The notes beneath the pieces are model-generated. The model had not been told where the DNA came from and did not search any database. It saw only the letters and a list, made by a program, of their open reading frames with translations. Below, piece by piece: positions 21,210-30,840 of a DNA stretch of 32,151 bases. The stretch covers positions 996,955-1,029,105 of the forward strand of contig BFEA01000454.1 of the NCBI GenBank assembly GCA_003427395.1, written 5' to 3'. The DNA comes from Chara braunii (taxonomy: Eukaryota; Streptophyta; Charophyceae; Charales; Characeae). Position numbers and translations under genes: made by a program. Numbering within the stretch: position 1 is the first letter of the stretch; each line of letters starts with the position of its first letter.

Positions 21210-22380
21210 CGTCGTCCTTCGTCACCCACTACAATCCTTATCCACCCAGTGCGGCCTGTACATCGCCCCTTCCTTTTCGGCCGTAGATGTTCCTGCGGTC
21301 CCAAACTCGTCCTTCGCCGGTCAGTCTTTCCCTAGCACAAGCTGACTATTCCCACTTCTGATTACCACCTCAATCTCGTTCCCTTGTCCCGCACGATCCC
21401 TAACTACACCGACTCACTTTTCCATCTCCTCTACTCTTTCAGCTATATATCAATCTTACCCTTCCCCGGACGCTCCTTGTTCTTTCCGTGTTTTGACAAA
21501 TCACTCGACGCTCCTTAAAACCACATCGTTACATGCCCTTCCGTTGTCCGCCTCGTTTCCACCGTGGCGAAACCAACTCGCTCGCGTCTCTTTCACAACA
21601 GTGGGTACTTTTCACATCCCCACCTCCATTTCGATCCCTCCTGGTCCAATGTAGCGTCACTTGCCCCGCCCCGCTTCTTTCCGAGTTTTTACAATCACCA
21701 TCCACCGTACTCTTCTCCTTCCTCGTCTATGTCTACTCGACGCTCTTTCTTAAACATGCGTCGTTACACTCTTTTCCGTTGTTCGCCCTGTTCCCGTCGT
21801 GACATAGCCATCTCGCTTGCGTCTTTTTTACAGTAGGGGGTTCACATCCCAACCCCCAATTCGATTGCTCCTGCTCCAATCTGGCATCATTGCTTCCTTC
21901 TCGGAATGCCAATTGTTGTCCACCACCTCTCCCACTCGCTTCAGTGTTTACCCGCACTTTCTTCTCGGGTCACTGATCTTGAGCACGCACTCGGTGTTTT
22001 GTCCCAACCATTTAGGTCCCGTCCCAACGCAGTTTGTCCACCCTCTTCTTTCACAACTTTTTACCTATTCACGTCGTACTCTCTCTGTTCAGGTTGTGGA
22101 TGTCCTGTCTCACCTTTTTACTACACAAACGTTATATGTCTTCTTGAATAGTCTGACAAAAGGCTTGTGTTCCATGTCTCCACTGTTGGTCTTTACGCAC
22201 GCAGTTGGGTCAGCTTCAAGCCCTCTCTGCTGCCCTCCACCGGTGGCAGGAAGATTCCCGACACCGTCGCCCTTCTGTCGTCTTAGCAACAACGACGACT
22301 ATGGAGGCTATGGTGAAAACCAGAGGAAATACTTAGAGCGAAGGCGTGTGACCAACTCTTCATCGCAGATCTCCTGACTT
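21210..22380 (+). repeat. Pyrimidine-rich region with a diverged tandem repeat of about 231 bp
   Basis: 'ACTCGACGCT' at 21503 and 21734 starts two related segments. Each continues through a 'TCGCT.GCGTCTTT' block, a 'TTCACATCCC' block and a 'CAATTCGAT/CATTTCGAT' block. A shorter related motif is at 21186. Frames of 60-186 codons cross it without recognisable motifs. Confidence 0.55.
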
Positions 22381-22420
22381 AGCTATGGCGTCGCGTCAAC
22401 CCGTGACGCGTCGTTAGCTA
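22381..22420. repeat. Inverted repeat, imperfect 16-bp stem
   Basis: The core CGCGTCA (22392-22398) and TGACGCG (22404-22410) are exact complements around a 5-nt loop. The pairing extends outwards imperfectly to AGCTA and TAGCT at the ends. Confidence 0.75.
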
Positions 22421-22559
22421 GCGCTTGGCTGGCTTTCATGCGTGCTCGATCGCCTCAAACCTGAGATCTCTTTGAGCACTTTACTCTTTCACAGGGTTGT
22501 GCGATGTCATTGCAACCTGTCATCCTCAAGCTTGGTTGTAGTCCAATATGCCCAAGAAT

Positions 22560-22740
22560 TGTTTCCTAGGGTCTCAAAGGAACGAAGTGTGAGAAGCGCC
22601 ATGTTAAATTTGAAAAAGTCTGGACCTTTGAATATATGTGAGTGGAAGGATAGGCCTATCAGAATCATTCGGTGATCAAAGGACCTACACCGCGAGATGG
22701 TGCAGCCATCTGCTACTGTGAATACACTTGAGATCTCTTA
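22560..22740 (-). mobile_element. LINE fragment: endonuclease C-terminal end
   Basis: The minus strand reads FDHRMILIGLSFHSHIFKGP then DFFKFNMALL, which is the SDH-type end of a LINE endonuclease. It matches 11862-11960 (minus) and, as a copy in the opposite orientation, 23.45-23.86 kb (plus). Only this small part of the element is recognised. Confidence 0.7.
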
Positions 22741-22795
22741 TGATACGGCGAGATAGCGCAGTCATCTGCTACTGTGAATACAACTGATATCTCTT
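22688..22795 (+). repeat. 56-bp tandem duplication (GCGAGAT..GCGCAG..ATCTGCTACTG)
   Basis: 'GCGAGATGGTGCAGCCATCT' at 22692 recurs with changes at 22748 ('GCGAGATAGCGCAGTCATCT'), each followed by 'GCTACTGTGAATACA'. A single copy of the same motif is found at about 11981-12015. Confidence 0.8.
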
Positions 22796-23107
22796 CTGAG
22801 ATAAGAGTCAGGTTTATCCTGAAATTTGTGACGCCTATCCCCCCTCGATCTCATGCACGTGTAAGCCCTTTTGAAGGGGTGGAGTTGTCTTTACGAGTCT
22901 ATGAGACCCAAGTCCACCATCATGTGTCGCAAAGGTGTAACATTGGGCCCACTATGTGAATGGGGGATCTCATTTCGATAATCGGGTCTGGTGTTGTATT
23001 TAAGTCACTCTCAAACACCCCCTGCAGCAGGGCACCCAACAGAGACCATCCCCTTGCCCGTGCCCCAACCCCCCTTGGCCAGCCCCGTTCGCTAGATGGC
23101 CACCAAT
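22796..23107. other. Upstream flank or 5' region of the plus-strand LINE ORF2
   Basis: No domain is recognised. It may contain the ORF1-ORF2 junction of the degraded LINE that follows. Confidence 0.4.
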
Positions 23108-23865
23108 ATGGGCAAAAAAATCATGGATACACATCTGGACATTCGAGCAATTAATGTAAATGGCCTGGCCCAGACCAATGAACCAAAAGGAAAAACAATT
23201 TGACGGGATAGCAGTTCAAGAGACCCATCTTACTGAAACCCCCACCCACAACTTGAAGGCCAAGACCAACCAAGTCTGGTCGTACCGTCGTACATCTCCT
23301 TTGTGGCCCCCACAAGGGCAGCTGCATCAACAGGTGTGGCCCTTTGGCTCCACCCCACATCGAAGAAGGCAGATGGGTGTGGCTTAAAACCACACTGGGA
23401 AGTGAAATGCTAAATATGGTTTGCATATATGCTGCCAACAACCCTGGGGCCTGGGCATAGGGTTGACCGGATGATAGTGATAGGTTTATCTCAGACCTTC
23501 CACTCACAAAATTAAAGGGCCGGGCTTTTTCAAATTTAACTCTCTTTCTTTCAGACCCTAGTAAAGGATTTTTAGGCAGCTCCATCAACAGGTGTGGCCC
23601 TTTGGCTCCACCCCACATCTAGGCTTGTCCCATAACATGCGGAGTGGGACACAGAAGAAGGCAGATGGGTGTGGCTTAAAACCACACTAGGAACTGAAAT
23701 GCTAAATATGGTTTGCATATATGTGCCCAACAACCCTGGGCATAGGGTTGACCGAATGATAGTGATAGGTTTATCTCAGACCTTCCACTCACATAATTAA
23801 AGGGCCGGGCTTTTTCAAATTTAACTCTCTTTCTTTCAGACCCTAGTAAAGGATTTTTAGGCATA
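23108..23865 (+). pseudogene. LINE endonuclease with internal tandem duplication
   Basis: Endonuclease motifs INVNGL and QETHLTE are followed by two successive copies of the segment encoding GRWVWLKTTLG...MLNMVCIY: 23318-23579 and 23580-23863. The second copy keeps about 33 bp (near 23622-23654) that the first has lost, and the first has about 8 bp more near 23451. The GDFN section expected between YxPN and the SDH end is absent from both. Frames change repeatedly. Confidence 0.82.
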
Positions 23866-24644
23866 CTAGACTACACAGAAGTATGTAGATGGTAGGTTGG
23901 TCTATCCGTTCAACAACGACATAGCACAACTCCGTGAAAGAACAATTAAAAGTGCTAGGGAGTGTAAGGAGACCCTGGAGAGGCTTGTGGCCCACCTGGA
24001 AGAATGGGATGCCCACCTCATGGACCACCCCTTGGACACAAACACCTACAATGCTCTCCAAAGAGCAAGGGCTAAACTCCCAGAATATCTCAATAACCAA
24101 GCCTAGAAATGGCGAATTCACACACGAATCACAAAGGATGCAGCGAAAGGAATGATGACAAAAACGTTTTTCCATAAAGTTAAGGCCAGAAAAGGCAACG
24201 CACCATCTCCTCACTGAGGCACCCATTTAACAACATTCAACTGCTTGCATGCAATGCCTACAAAATAGTTAAGTATGCCTTAGCATACTACCAAAGACAT
24301 TTCACATCAAAGACCGAGCACCATCCACCTCTCAATTTGCAGTCCCCATGGCAACACAAACCCTATAAAAGTTGTCAAGGACCACAAAGAATATGAAGAT
24401 AAACCACAATAAAGAATAAAGTGAGACTTTCACACCGCCAGGGACACCCCCCTAAGCGTTGTCCCATCAATGCTTACCACACGGCAACAGGAAGCTATGG
24501 GGCCACCCATCACGCTGGAGGATATGGAACCCGGGGATTGATTCTTTCCCCAAAAAGTTACTAGCTTCATCTCTGGGAGACACTCCAAGACAATTTATAC
24601 CACTATGTGAATGCAGTCTATAGAGAGGAGACGTTTGGTGATAG

Positions 24645-25085
24645 GATAGGCTAAGGGATCACAACCATCATCTATAAAAAGGGGGAGGATAGGCCAAGGG
24701 ATCACAACCCTGATTTATAAAAAGGGAGACAAGGAAGTCATACAAAATTATAGGTTTGTCACTCTTCTCAAGTCCCCTGTAAAATTGTCGCAAAAATTTG
24801 GGGCAACAAACTTTGGCCCCACCTTTCATACCTCATCCACCCCAACCGCAACATTTAGGATAACATTTTGCTAGTCAAAGAAACCATTAGGTACGCAAGA
24901 CAGTGTGAAGTGGATGTTGTCATTCTCTTATTGACTTCGAAAAGGCATAGGATTTTTTTGGAATTGTGTCTTAACAAAATGAACTTCGGACCGAGTCTTC
25001 TAAAATGGCTAAATATATTTCACAGAATTGCGGCCACAAACGTCATGATGAACGAGCGTCATCATTCAAGCTGCAGAGATTTGTG
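24645..25085 (+). pseudogene. LINE reverse transcriptase N-terminal blocks
   Basis: The peptides are TIIYKKG, then (after a 43-bp tandem duplication at 24645-24730) DKEVIQNYRFVTLLKSPVK, VAKIWGNKLWPHLSYLIHPN, ILLVKETIRYARQCEVDVV, and KMNFGPSLLKWLNIFHRI. These match RT blocks 0-2 of L1-type elements (YKKGD, NYRPITLL, KILAKxLANRL, DFxKA). The frame ends near 25085, where the internal deletion begins. Confidence 0.82.
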
Positions 25086-25239
25086 AGAGAAGACAACCTA
25101 CATTCACCCCGTCCAGTGGTTAACCAATGAACATTGGACAATCCCCTCCCCCCTCCAACATAGGCAAGGGGACACCCCGGCCCGACAAACCAGAAATGAC
25201 ATAAACAATGACCCATAGTGGCCCAATATGATTAAGCTC

Positions 25240-25830
25240 TAGAGGCGATGCGGACCGCACCAGAAACAACCTCCCACCAGGTGGCAGGATGTGTGGCGCC
25301 AACCACCTTTTGGAAACCTCTACATTCTGGACGAGATGAGTACCCCTTTTAAGCTAATGATAAATTATCATTGGCTCACATGGGCCAAGAAAGGGGTCTA
25401 CACTGTTGGGGACCTGTGGGACCCGGCAAGAGCAGACTGACCACAATGGATCAGCTGCAACAAAAACTAAAATATGCGAAGAACGTGAAAGACAAAATGA
25501 TCCAACTGAAGGAAGTCCTCCCCTTTGCTTGGAGACGAGTCCTCGTAAAAGGTTCTGTGGTGCTGCCGAACGATTGGGTCATAAAATATGCAGACTTGCC
25601 TCATCCGCACATCGTTTACAAAGTCAGACGGAATGATGAAGGCTGATGTACATTACACGCCCACGAACTTCAAGGGCTTGGATGCAATAGAAATATGGGG
25701 AGGGTTAATGCTCACTAGAGTGGTAGGCGATGTAAACAACGGTTTCTTTGTGTACGAGCCCACAATCCCGATTGTCAGGCTGTCGTTTGACCCAACTGAA
25801 TGGGAATAACCTGGCACAAAGCCTATGCAT
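25240..25830 (+). pseudogene. LINE ORF2 C-terminal segment (post-RT)
   Basis: It encodes WRQPPFGNLYILDEM, WLTWAKKGVYTVGDLW, then KLKYAKNVKDKMIQLKEVLP and FAWRRVLVKGSVVLPNDW, ending YEPTIPIVRLSFDPTEWE. The same order recurs at about 30.05-30.6 kb (+) and 13.3-13.83 kb (-), which proves these are copies of one family. It lies between RT and zf-RVT in the intact order. Its role is unknown. Confidence 0.75.
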
Positions 25831-26331
25831 GTGTGAGAGTATACGATGAAAGGGGCCTATAGAGGCTCAAGACCGGAACTGCCAATTGATCAAGTGTTGA
25901 GCGCATCGGCTCCCGCCATTTTGCAAAGCGCGGAAACCCTCCCGACCATGTTACGCAGGAATTAAACAAAACAAAATCAAGAGACAAGTTGGGAATGACG
26001 TAAAATAATTCTGCGAACTGTCGAGACGGTCGCGGTAGCGTCGTCCCTTCATCGTCCCTTCACCGCGGTAGCGTCGTCCCCTACGACAGGATATTAGGTT
26101 CCCACGGGACACAACTTACCTTCCCTAAGGGGCTATCACCACCCTTAGGGGGGTATCCCTACCGAGCTACTGACTGACATACGAAAGCTCTTACATGCGA
26201 TCGCAGAGGTAGGTCAGCCAGGGGCATTTGCTCGTTTGTTGTAGTATAGATACGCTTGGTTAACGCCAAGTGGACCCGAGCGTCGTCCGTTCTTAGGGCG
26301 CTGATCTCGTAGGTATGAAGCAAACATCGGT
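25831..26331. other. Non-coding, nothing recognised
   Basis: A 17-bp block, CGCGGTAGCGTCGTCCC, is repeated at 26031-26047 and 26064-26080. Otherwise there is no element or gene recognised. Confidence 0.45.
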
Positions 26332-26461
26332 CTACTAAAACGATCTCAACCAAGCATGAAACCCCCAACTCAATCCTGGTCCCTTAGACACATAGTCTAC
26401 TAGGATGGTCTCAACCAAGCATGAAACCCCCAACTCAATCCTAGTCCCTTAGACACATAGT
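26332..26461 (+). repeat. 65-bp tandem duplication
   Basis: Copy 1 (26332-26396) and copy 2 (26397-26461) differ at only a few positions (ACTAAAACGA versus ACTAGGATGG, CTGGTC versus CTAGTC). Neither is coding. Confidence 0.93.
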
Positions 26462-26959
26462 CGAAAGAAAGTTAAAACATCCAAACATAATTTTATCGAA
26501 AGGAATCGACCGTAGTCGATAGAGCACATACCCAATCTGTAATAATAACCGAAAGAATTCAAATCATCATTTGATATATTAAACAACATAAGATCGAAAT
26601 AGAATTCGACCACCCCGGGGAACGAGGAGTTGATTTCGATAATAAAATAGATGCAACCAACAAGGTAGTCAGTTTGCCTTAGTTTCGACTTGATGAGACG
26701 CGTTGCCTAAGACATTCATTCCAACCTACCGCCGACCTAAGATTAGGAACGCATACTTGTCTCCATGCATTCTCAATCTTTCTAAGAAGTGGTCTGGGGT
26801 ATTCCTCCTCCTCGCCCGAGCTCAAAGCTCGGATCTCAAAAGTCGGGCCGTCTGTGACGCGCCAACTTCCGGACCTGCGCCATNCACCACTTTCAGACTG
26901 CTGGCCGAAGTGATAGAATCTTGTTGTGGTGTCTGTTGAGGATCTATTAAGGCTTCAAT
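26462..26959. other. Non-coding left flank of the adapter junction; one ambiguous base at 26884
   Basis: No gene is recognised. An N at 26884 marks a position the assembler could not resolve. 'CTTCCGGACCTGCGCCAT' at 26866-26883 has a one-mismatch partner at 27015-27032, on the other side of the adapter. Confidence 0.5.
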
Positions 26960-26997
26960 CTGTCTCTTATACACATCTAGATGTGTATAAGAGACAG
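26960..26997. other. Nextera/Tn5 mate-pair junction adapter (assembly artefact)
   Basis: This holds the 19-bp Tn5 mosaic end CTGTCTCTTATACACATCT followed immediately by its reverse complement AGATGTGTATAAGAGACAG, both exact. This 38-bp palindrome is the circularisation junction of Nextera mate-pair libraries, not plant DNA. Its minus-strand translation gives the well-known artefact peptide VSYTHLDVYKRQ. Any gene model crossing it would be spurious. Confidence 0.98.
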
Positions 26998-27390
26998 GTC
27001 TTCCATGCCGGCAGCTTCCGGACCTGTGCCATCTTCTAACACCCCCCCCCCCCTTCTCTTCGAATTTTTGTTGTCTTTTACAAACAGGCCGAAGAGGCCC
27101 CTTTTTGTGTTTCCATGGATTAATGAGCATTGTTCATGATCAGAGAGGCCCGTCCCTCTCAGGAACTTCGTCATTTTGGACCATTTTTTGGAGTTCCATC
27201 CTTTTTTGCAATTCGGGAAATACATGGGAAATACACGCGCCTTAGCGAGCGTGCTACAGATCTGGTTCGACGGTTAGGAATTCTGGAATAAGCGGGACCT
27301 TTCGCGCGTTCACTTTACGTGCAGATATAGTGTTTTTCAATTTTGAATTAGCGTGGGACTCTGGACGACCTGTAATTCTGCGTAGCACAG
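26998..27390. other. Non-coding right flank of the adapter junction
   Basis: A C12 run lies at 27042-27053. Short frames exist but none is supported. The linkage of this side to sequence left of 26960 is doubtful. Confidence 0.5.
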
Positions 27391-27657
27391 CGAACGTGTT
27401 CGTGCGCCTTCACATTCGCGCGTTTGCTCGAACAGCTCGCGAACATGTTCGGGCGAACGTATTTTTTTTCGTAAAAAAAAAAAAAAAAAAAAAATTCGGT
27501 TTTTTATTTTAAACTCATGATTGGCTACGAATTTGAACATGACTCAACGGCAAATGTTGCTTGTATTAATCTGGGTAGCACGCCGAACACGTTCGGTGCC
27601 CCCACCGAACATCCGAACGTGTTCGGACGTTCGGGCGAGCGGGGACTGAACGCGTTC
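27391..27657. repeat. Array of five GAAC-N2-GTTC palindromes
   Basis: The 10-bp cores are centred near 27396, 27445, 27589, 27619 and 27652 (GAACGTGTTC, GAACATGTTC, GAACACGTTC, GAACGTGTTC, GAACGCGTTC). Most are flanked by C and G. Loose GTTCGG half-sites are scattered around and recur at 28930-29010. An A22 run at 27473-27494 lies between the second and third sites. Confidence 0.8.
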
Positions 27658-27991
27658 GGTCCGAGCGTAGAATCAACCCCCCCGAACGTATTTCCGCCAG
27701 CCCACTTCCGGGGCCATTGTAGCCATTCCGATTGGCAGGGCCTGTGGGGGGGGTCAGCGCTTGGCAGGAACAAACAGGGGGGGGTCGGGGGGGGCGGCAA
27801 ATTCGAAATCCAAACTGTCCCCCTCCTGATTTTCGAGAGAGGGCCAGTTTGGGTGGCCACCGTCGACTGCCGTGGCCGCCCATCCGTCGTCGCCATCGCA
27901 TTGCAAGCAACCCTTCACCATCCGTGGCCTGTTCATCGCTGCTTGCTATGGCCACCTGCCCATCCGTCGTCGCCGTCACTATCGTCGGTAA

Positions 27992-27992
<1 letters not shown>

Positions 27993-28076
<84 letters not shown>
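27993..28076. repeat. (AG)42 microsatellite
   Basis: An uninterrupted AG run, preceded by GTAAGTA. A 439-codon frame crosses it and the next tracts but consists of repeat-derived peptides. Confidence 0.97.
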
Positions 28077-28081
<5 letters not shown>

Positions 28082-28610
28082 CGTCTTCTTCCCTTCTCCT
28101 CCATCATCATCCCTCGTCGCCTTCGTCCGGCTGTTCTGCCCACCTGACGTCCCCTCCTCCAGCTCCCGACCCCCTCCTCCTCTGCGCAGTTGCCAAGTGG
28201 CAATCGCCCTGCCTTTTTTTTCCCCTACTTCTTATTCTTGTTTCTTGTCTTCTTCTGCTTCTCTTCTTCATCTTTTTCTTCTCTTCTTCTTCTTCTTTTT
28301 CTTTTTCTTCTTCTTCTTCTTCTTCTTTTTCATCTTCTTCTTCTTCTTCTTCATCTTCATCTTCTTCTTCTTCTTCTTCTTCTCTACTTCTTCGTCTACT
28401 TCCCTCCTCCATCTCCAACCTCCTTGAAGTTCTTCTTCTTCATTTTTTTTTCTCTTCCTCTTCTTATTTTTCTTCTCTTCTTCGCCATCTTCTTCTGTCC
28501 TCCATCTCCAACCTCCTTCTTCTTATTATTTTCTTCTTCTCTTCTTTTCTTCTTTTCTTCTTCTCTTCGTCTTCTTCTTCTTCTTCCGCTGTCACCATCA
28601 CCATCGCCAT
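28077..28610. repeat. Imperfect (TTC)n polypyrimidine tract
   Basis: TTC/CTT-rich sequence with interruptions is densest at 28200-28590. A 22-bp block, TCCTCCATCTCCAACCTCCTT-like, occurs at about 28405 and again at about 28498, so part of the tract was duplicated. Confidence 0.9.
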
Positions 28611-28675
28611 CGCCACCCCCTCCTCCTCTGTGCGGTTACTTGTGCTGCCGGCAGTTATACGTGTGTTGCATCCTG

Positions 28676-28717
28676 TGTATGCGTGTGTGGGTGTGGGTGT
28701 GGGTAGGTGTGTATGTG

Positions 28718-28777
<60 letters not shown>

Positions 28778-28834
28778 TGTGTGAGTGTGAGTGTGTGTGT
28801 GTATGTGTGCATATGTGTGTGTGTGTGTATGTGT
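28676..28834. repeat. (GT)n microsatellite with variants
   Basis: A long alternating GT tract with a pure core at about 28722-28774, then GAGTGTGAG and TATGTG variants. A C12 run follows at 28847-28858 and an AT-rich run at 28891-28921. Confidence 0.95.
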
Positions 28835-28929
28835 GAAGTGAAGGATCCCCCCCCCCCCTTCCAGCCATCCCCCCAGCCCCCAAAACCCCTTATATATACA
28901 AATATATATATATATATAATAAAATTTTA

Positions 28930-29129
28930 CGTTCGGGTTCGGTAGGTTTCGACTCGTGTTCGGGTTCGGTATTTTATGTTCAGGTTCGGTCACCAAACCC
29001 GAACACGGTGCTACGTAGACAGAAAATATAGGGTTGTAGGTATCTTCAAACCCTACGACCCCATATTTTTTTCTTTTTCTTTGGTCCATTAGTTTGTTTG
29101 TTTTTAAATATATGAATTTTTTGGCCGCA
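28930..29129. other. Non-coding with GTTCGG repeats
   Basis: 'GTTCGGGTTCGGTA' and variants occur several times between 28930 and 29005, then T-rich sequence. No gene. Confidence 0.5.
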
Positions 29130-29394
29130 CCCGACCGCATGGGCCATGGCCTGCGGTCGGGATCCCGGCCACAAGCCGAGTTTGACCCCGCGGTCATGAC
29201 CGCGGGGGATTCATAGGCCCGTTGACATAAACCACAAACCTGTGCAAAAACAATACCTTTTTTCCATCCAAAGGCCGAGCCCTCAATTCTGGCGGTTCTC
29301 CTTCCACCGTTGGGATAGACGACTCATAAAAGGGGAGTTCCTCCTCTGTGTGAACTCCTTGAACTCCCACCGGTCATGTTTTTTGTGACCGGTG
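29130..29394. repeat. Cluster of GC-rich inverted repeats and a perfect 22-bp palindrome
   Basis: Arms CCCGACCGCA (29130-29139) and TGCGGTCGGG (29152-29161) enclose GGCCATGGCC, itself a palindrome. A perfect palindrome spans 29186-29207, centred on TCATGA. CACCGGTCA (29368-29376) pairs with TGACCGGTG (29386-29394). Confidence 0.85.
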
Positions 29395-30760
29395 ACCGGC
29401 CCGCGTTCACTAGGGCCGTGAACGGTGAACAGGGTTACGAGACTGCTAGCACTCCAACACATGAACGCCTGGAAAACAACTCATACCTCACTGGCGGGCA
29501 GAGTGTTGGCAATTAACAATGCTATTTTTTGCAGCGATATGGTAGAAAGTGGTCTTTTGGCAATTGAGCCGAAGGCAATTAACGACACTGAGATAGGTTG
29601 CTTTCTGTTACCTATGGCGCAGCAACCATGAATACTCCATGTGTATTAGGAGGGTGGCATGGGACATCATTACATAGCCACATGCCAAGGGGGGGCTAGG
29701 CATAATCTATCCAGAAAACAAACAAAAATCGTTGGAAAACGTTGATTTTTAAGTTCCTCATAAAATTGCTATTAGGTAATAATATTCATTGGGCACCATA
29801 TCCAGCCATCCAAATCTCCGCCCTAGCCCCAAAATGCACAGACAACAATCCAGTGCATCTGTTGCAATAGCCGACCAACAAATACTGGTTGCTCCTGGCA
29901 TCCCCCCGAAATACAAGAGATGGCTCCACAACCAAATGAGACTTGAGGGCCGACGCCCTATGGACATCCATGCTGCGACTATGCACGGAAAGAGGACCGG
30001 CCTAAAAAACCGTCCCGCTCAGATGGGACGAGATATGGAGATAACCTCTATTTGGAAACCCATGCCTACTAGACCACGCGGGTAAACCATTCTCACTGCA
30101 CATAGGTTTGAGGTGGCTCCCCCAGGTGAGGAAAGGGATCTACACCGTTGTTGATCTGTGGAACGCCCAATCAAGCACATGGAAAATTGTCCAGTACCTC
30201 CACCATCAGATTAACCACGTCAGAAAGCTAGAAGAAAGGTCATAAGAAATACAAGAGGCTATCCCCCTGGCATGGGTCCTGGTGCTTAAAAGAGGCGCGG
30301 TGATAAGGCAGGGGGACAAGGTTGTCCTAGCATAGGACTGGCCAATCCGGATGGTTGTGTACAATGGAGAGGCAGTTAACTCCCACCTAGTGAGGCTTCA
30401 TGCTTACAGGTCCCACCTCCACAGGGAAAGAATCTGATGGTCCAAACTAGACTGTGATGAGGACTTTGACCGCAAGACACCTATCTGTGGACTCGTTAGA
30501 ATGTGTGTGAGCACTGAGCAGTAATAGTGACAAAGGACCCTATGTGTATGAATCAGCCACCCCCCTCTCCCAGCTGCCATTTGACCCACAAGAATAGGAA
30601 TGGGACAAGGGGAGCTCCCATAAAAGACAGATCTGGTAGTACACAGTAAACAATAATTATAGAATTGCATAGAAACCGGCTAACATCTCCTAACCAATCA
30701 AACTGCGGTGGGCAAGAGATTCGCCCCTCAACTTGGAAGATTTCCGCACTCTCAGATGGG

Positions 30761-30836
30761 CCACATACTCGTCTATTTGACCTACTAACCTTAGAGCGCC
30801 ACGTACTCGTCAATTCGGCCTACTAACCTAAGAGCG
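30761..30836 (+). repeat. 38-bp tandem duplication in the LINE
   Basis: 'CCACATACTCGTCTATTTGA' at 30761 and 'CCACGTACTCGTCAATTCGG' at 30799 start two copies, each ending in 'AGAGCG'. This is immediately upstream of the zf-RVT duplication. Confidence 0.85.
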
Positions 30837-30840
30837 CTGC

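Larger units (their letters stand above)
23108..25830 (+). mobile_element. LINE, internally deleted, plus strand
   Basis: An ATG at 23108 opens IRAINVNGLAQTNEPKGK, and after one frameshift FDGIAVQETHLTE, giving the start of an APE endonuclease. EGRWVWLKTTLG and IYVPNNPG follow. The EN-RT linker KETLERLVAHLEEWDAHLM is at about 23.97 kb. RT0/RT1 pieces are at 24.65-25.08 kb. The sequence then jumps to C-terminal peptides (WRQPPFGNLYILDEM, WLTWAKKGVYTVGDLW, FAWRRVLVKGSVVLPNDW, LSFDPTEWE). The RT palm with FADD and the zf-RVT domain are missing. The copy is dead. Confidence 0.85.

Noticed and set aside
21817-22377. 186-codon plus-strand frame in the pyrimidine-rich region
   Set aside because: Composition is Ser/Leu/Pro/Phe from pyrimidine bias; crosses a diverged tandem repeat.
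26960-26997. Natural Tn5-like transposon end or regulatory palindrome
   Set aside because: The match to the engineered mosaic end is exact on both sides and no transposase or IS50 sequence is nearby; a library adapter explains it fully.
27391-27657. LexA/SOS boxes
   Set aside because: The half-sites resemble Gram-positive LexA boxes, but the spacer is two bases rather than four and the context is eukaryotic.
27517-28836. 439-codon plus-strand open frame
   Set aside because: It is made almost wholly of (AG), (TTC) and (GT) repeat translations (RE, S/F, CV runs) with no non-repetitive domain.
28190-28945. 251-codon plus-strand open frame
   Set aside because: Overlaps the same microsatellites in another frame; repeat artefact.
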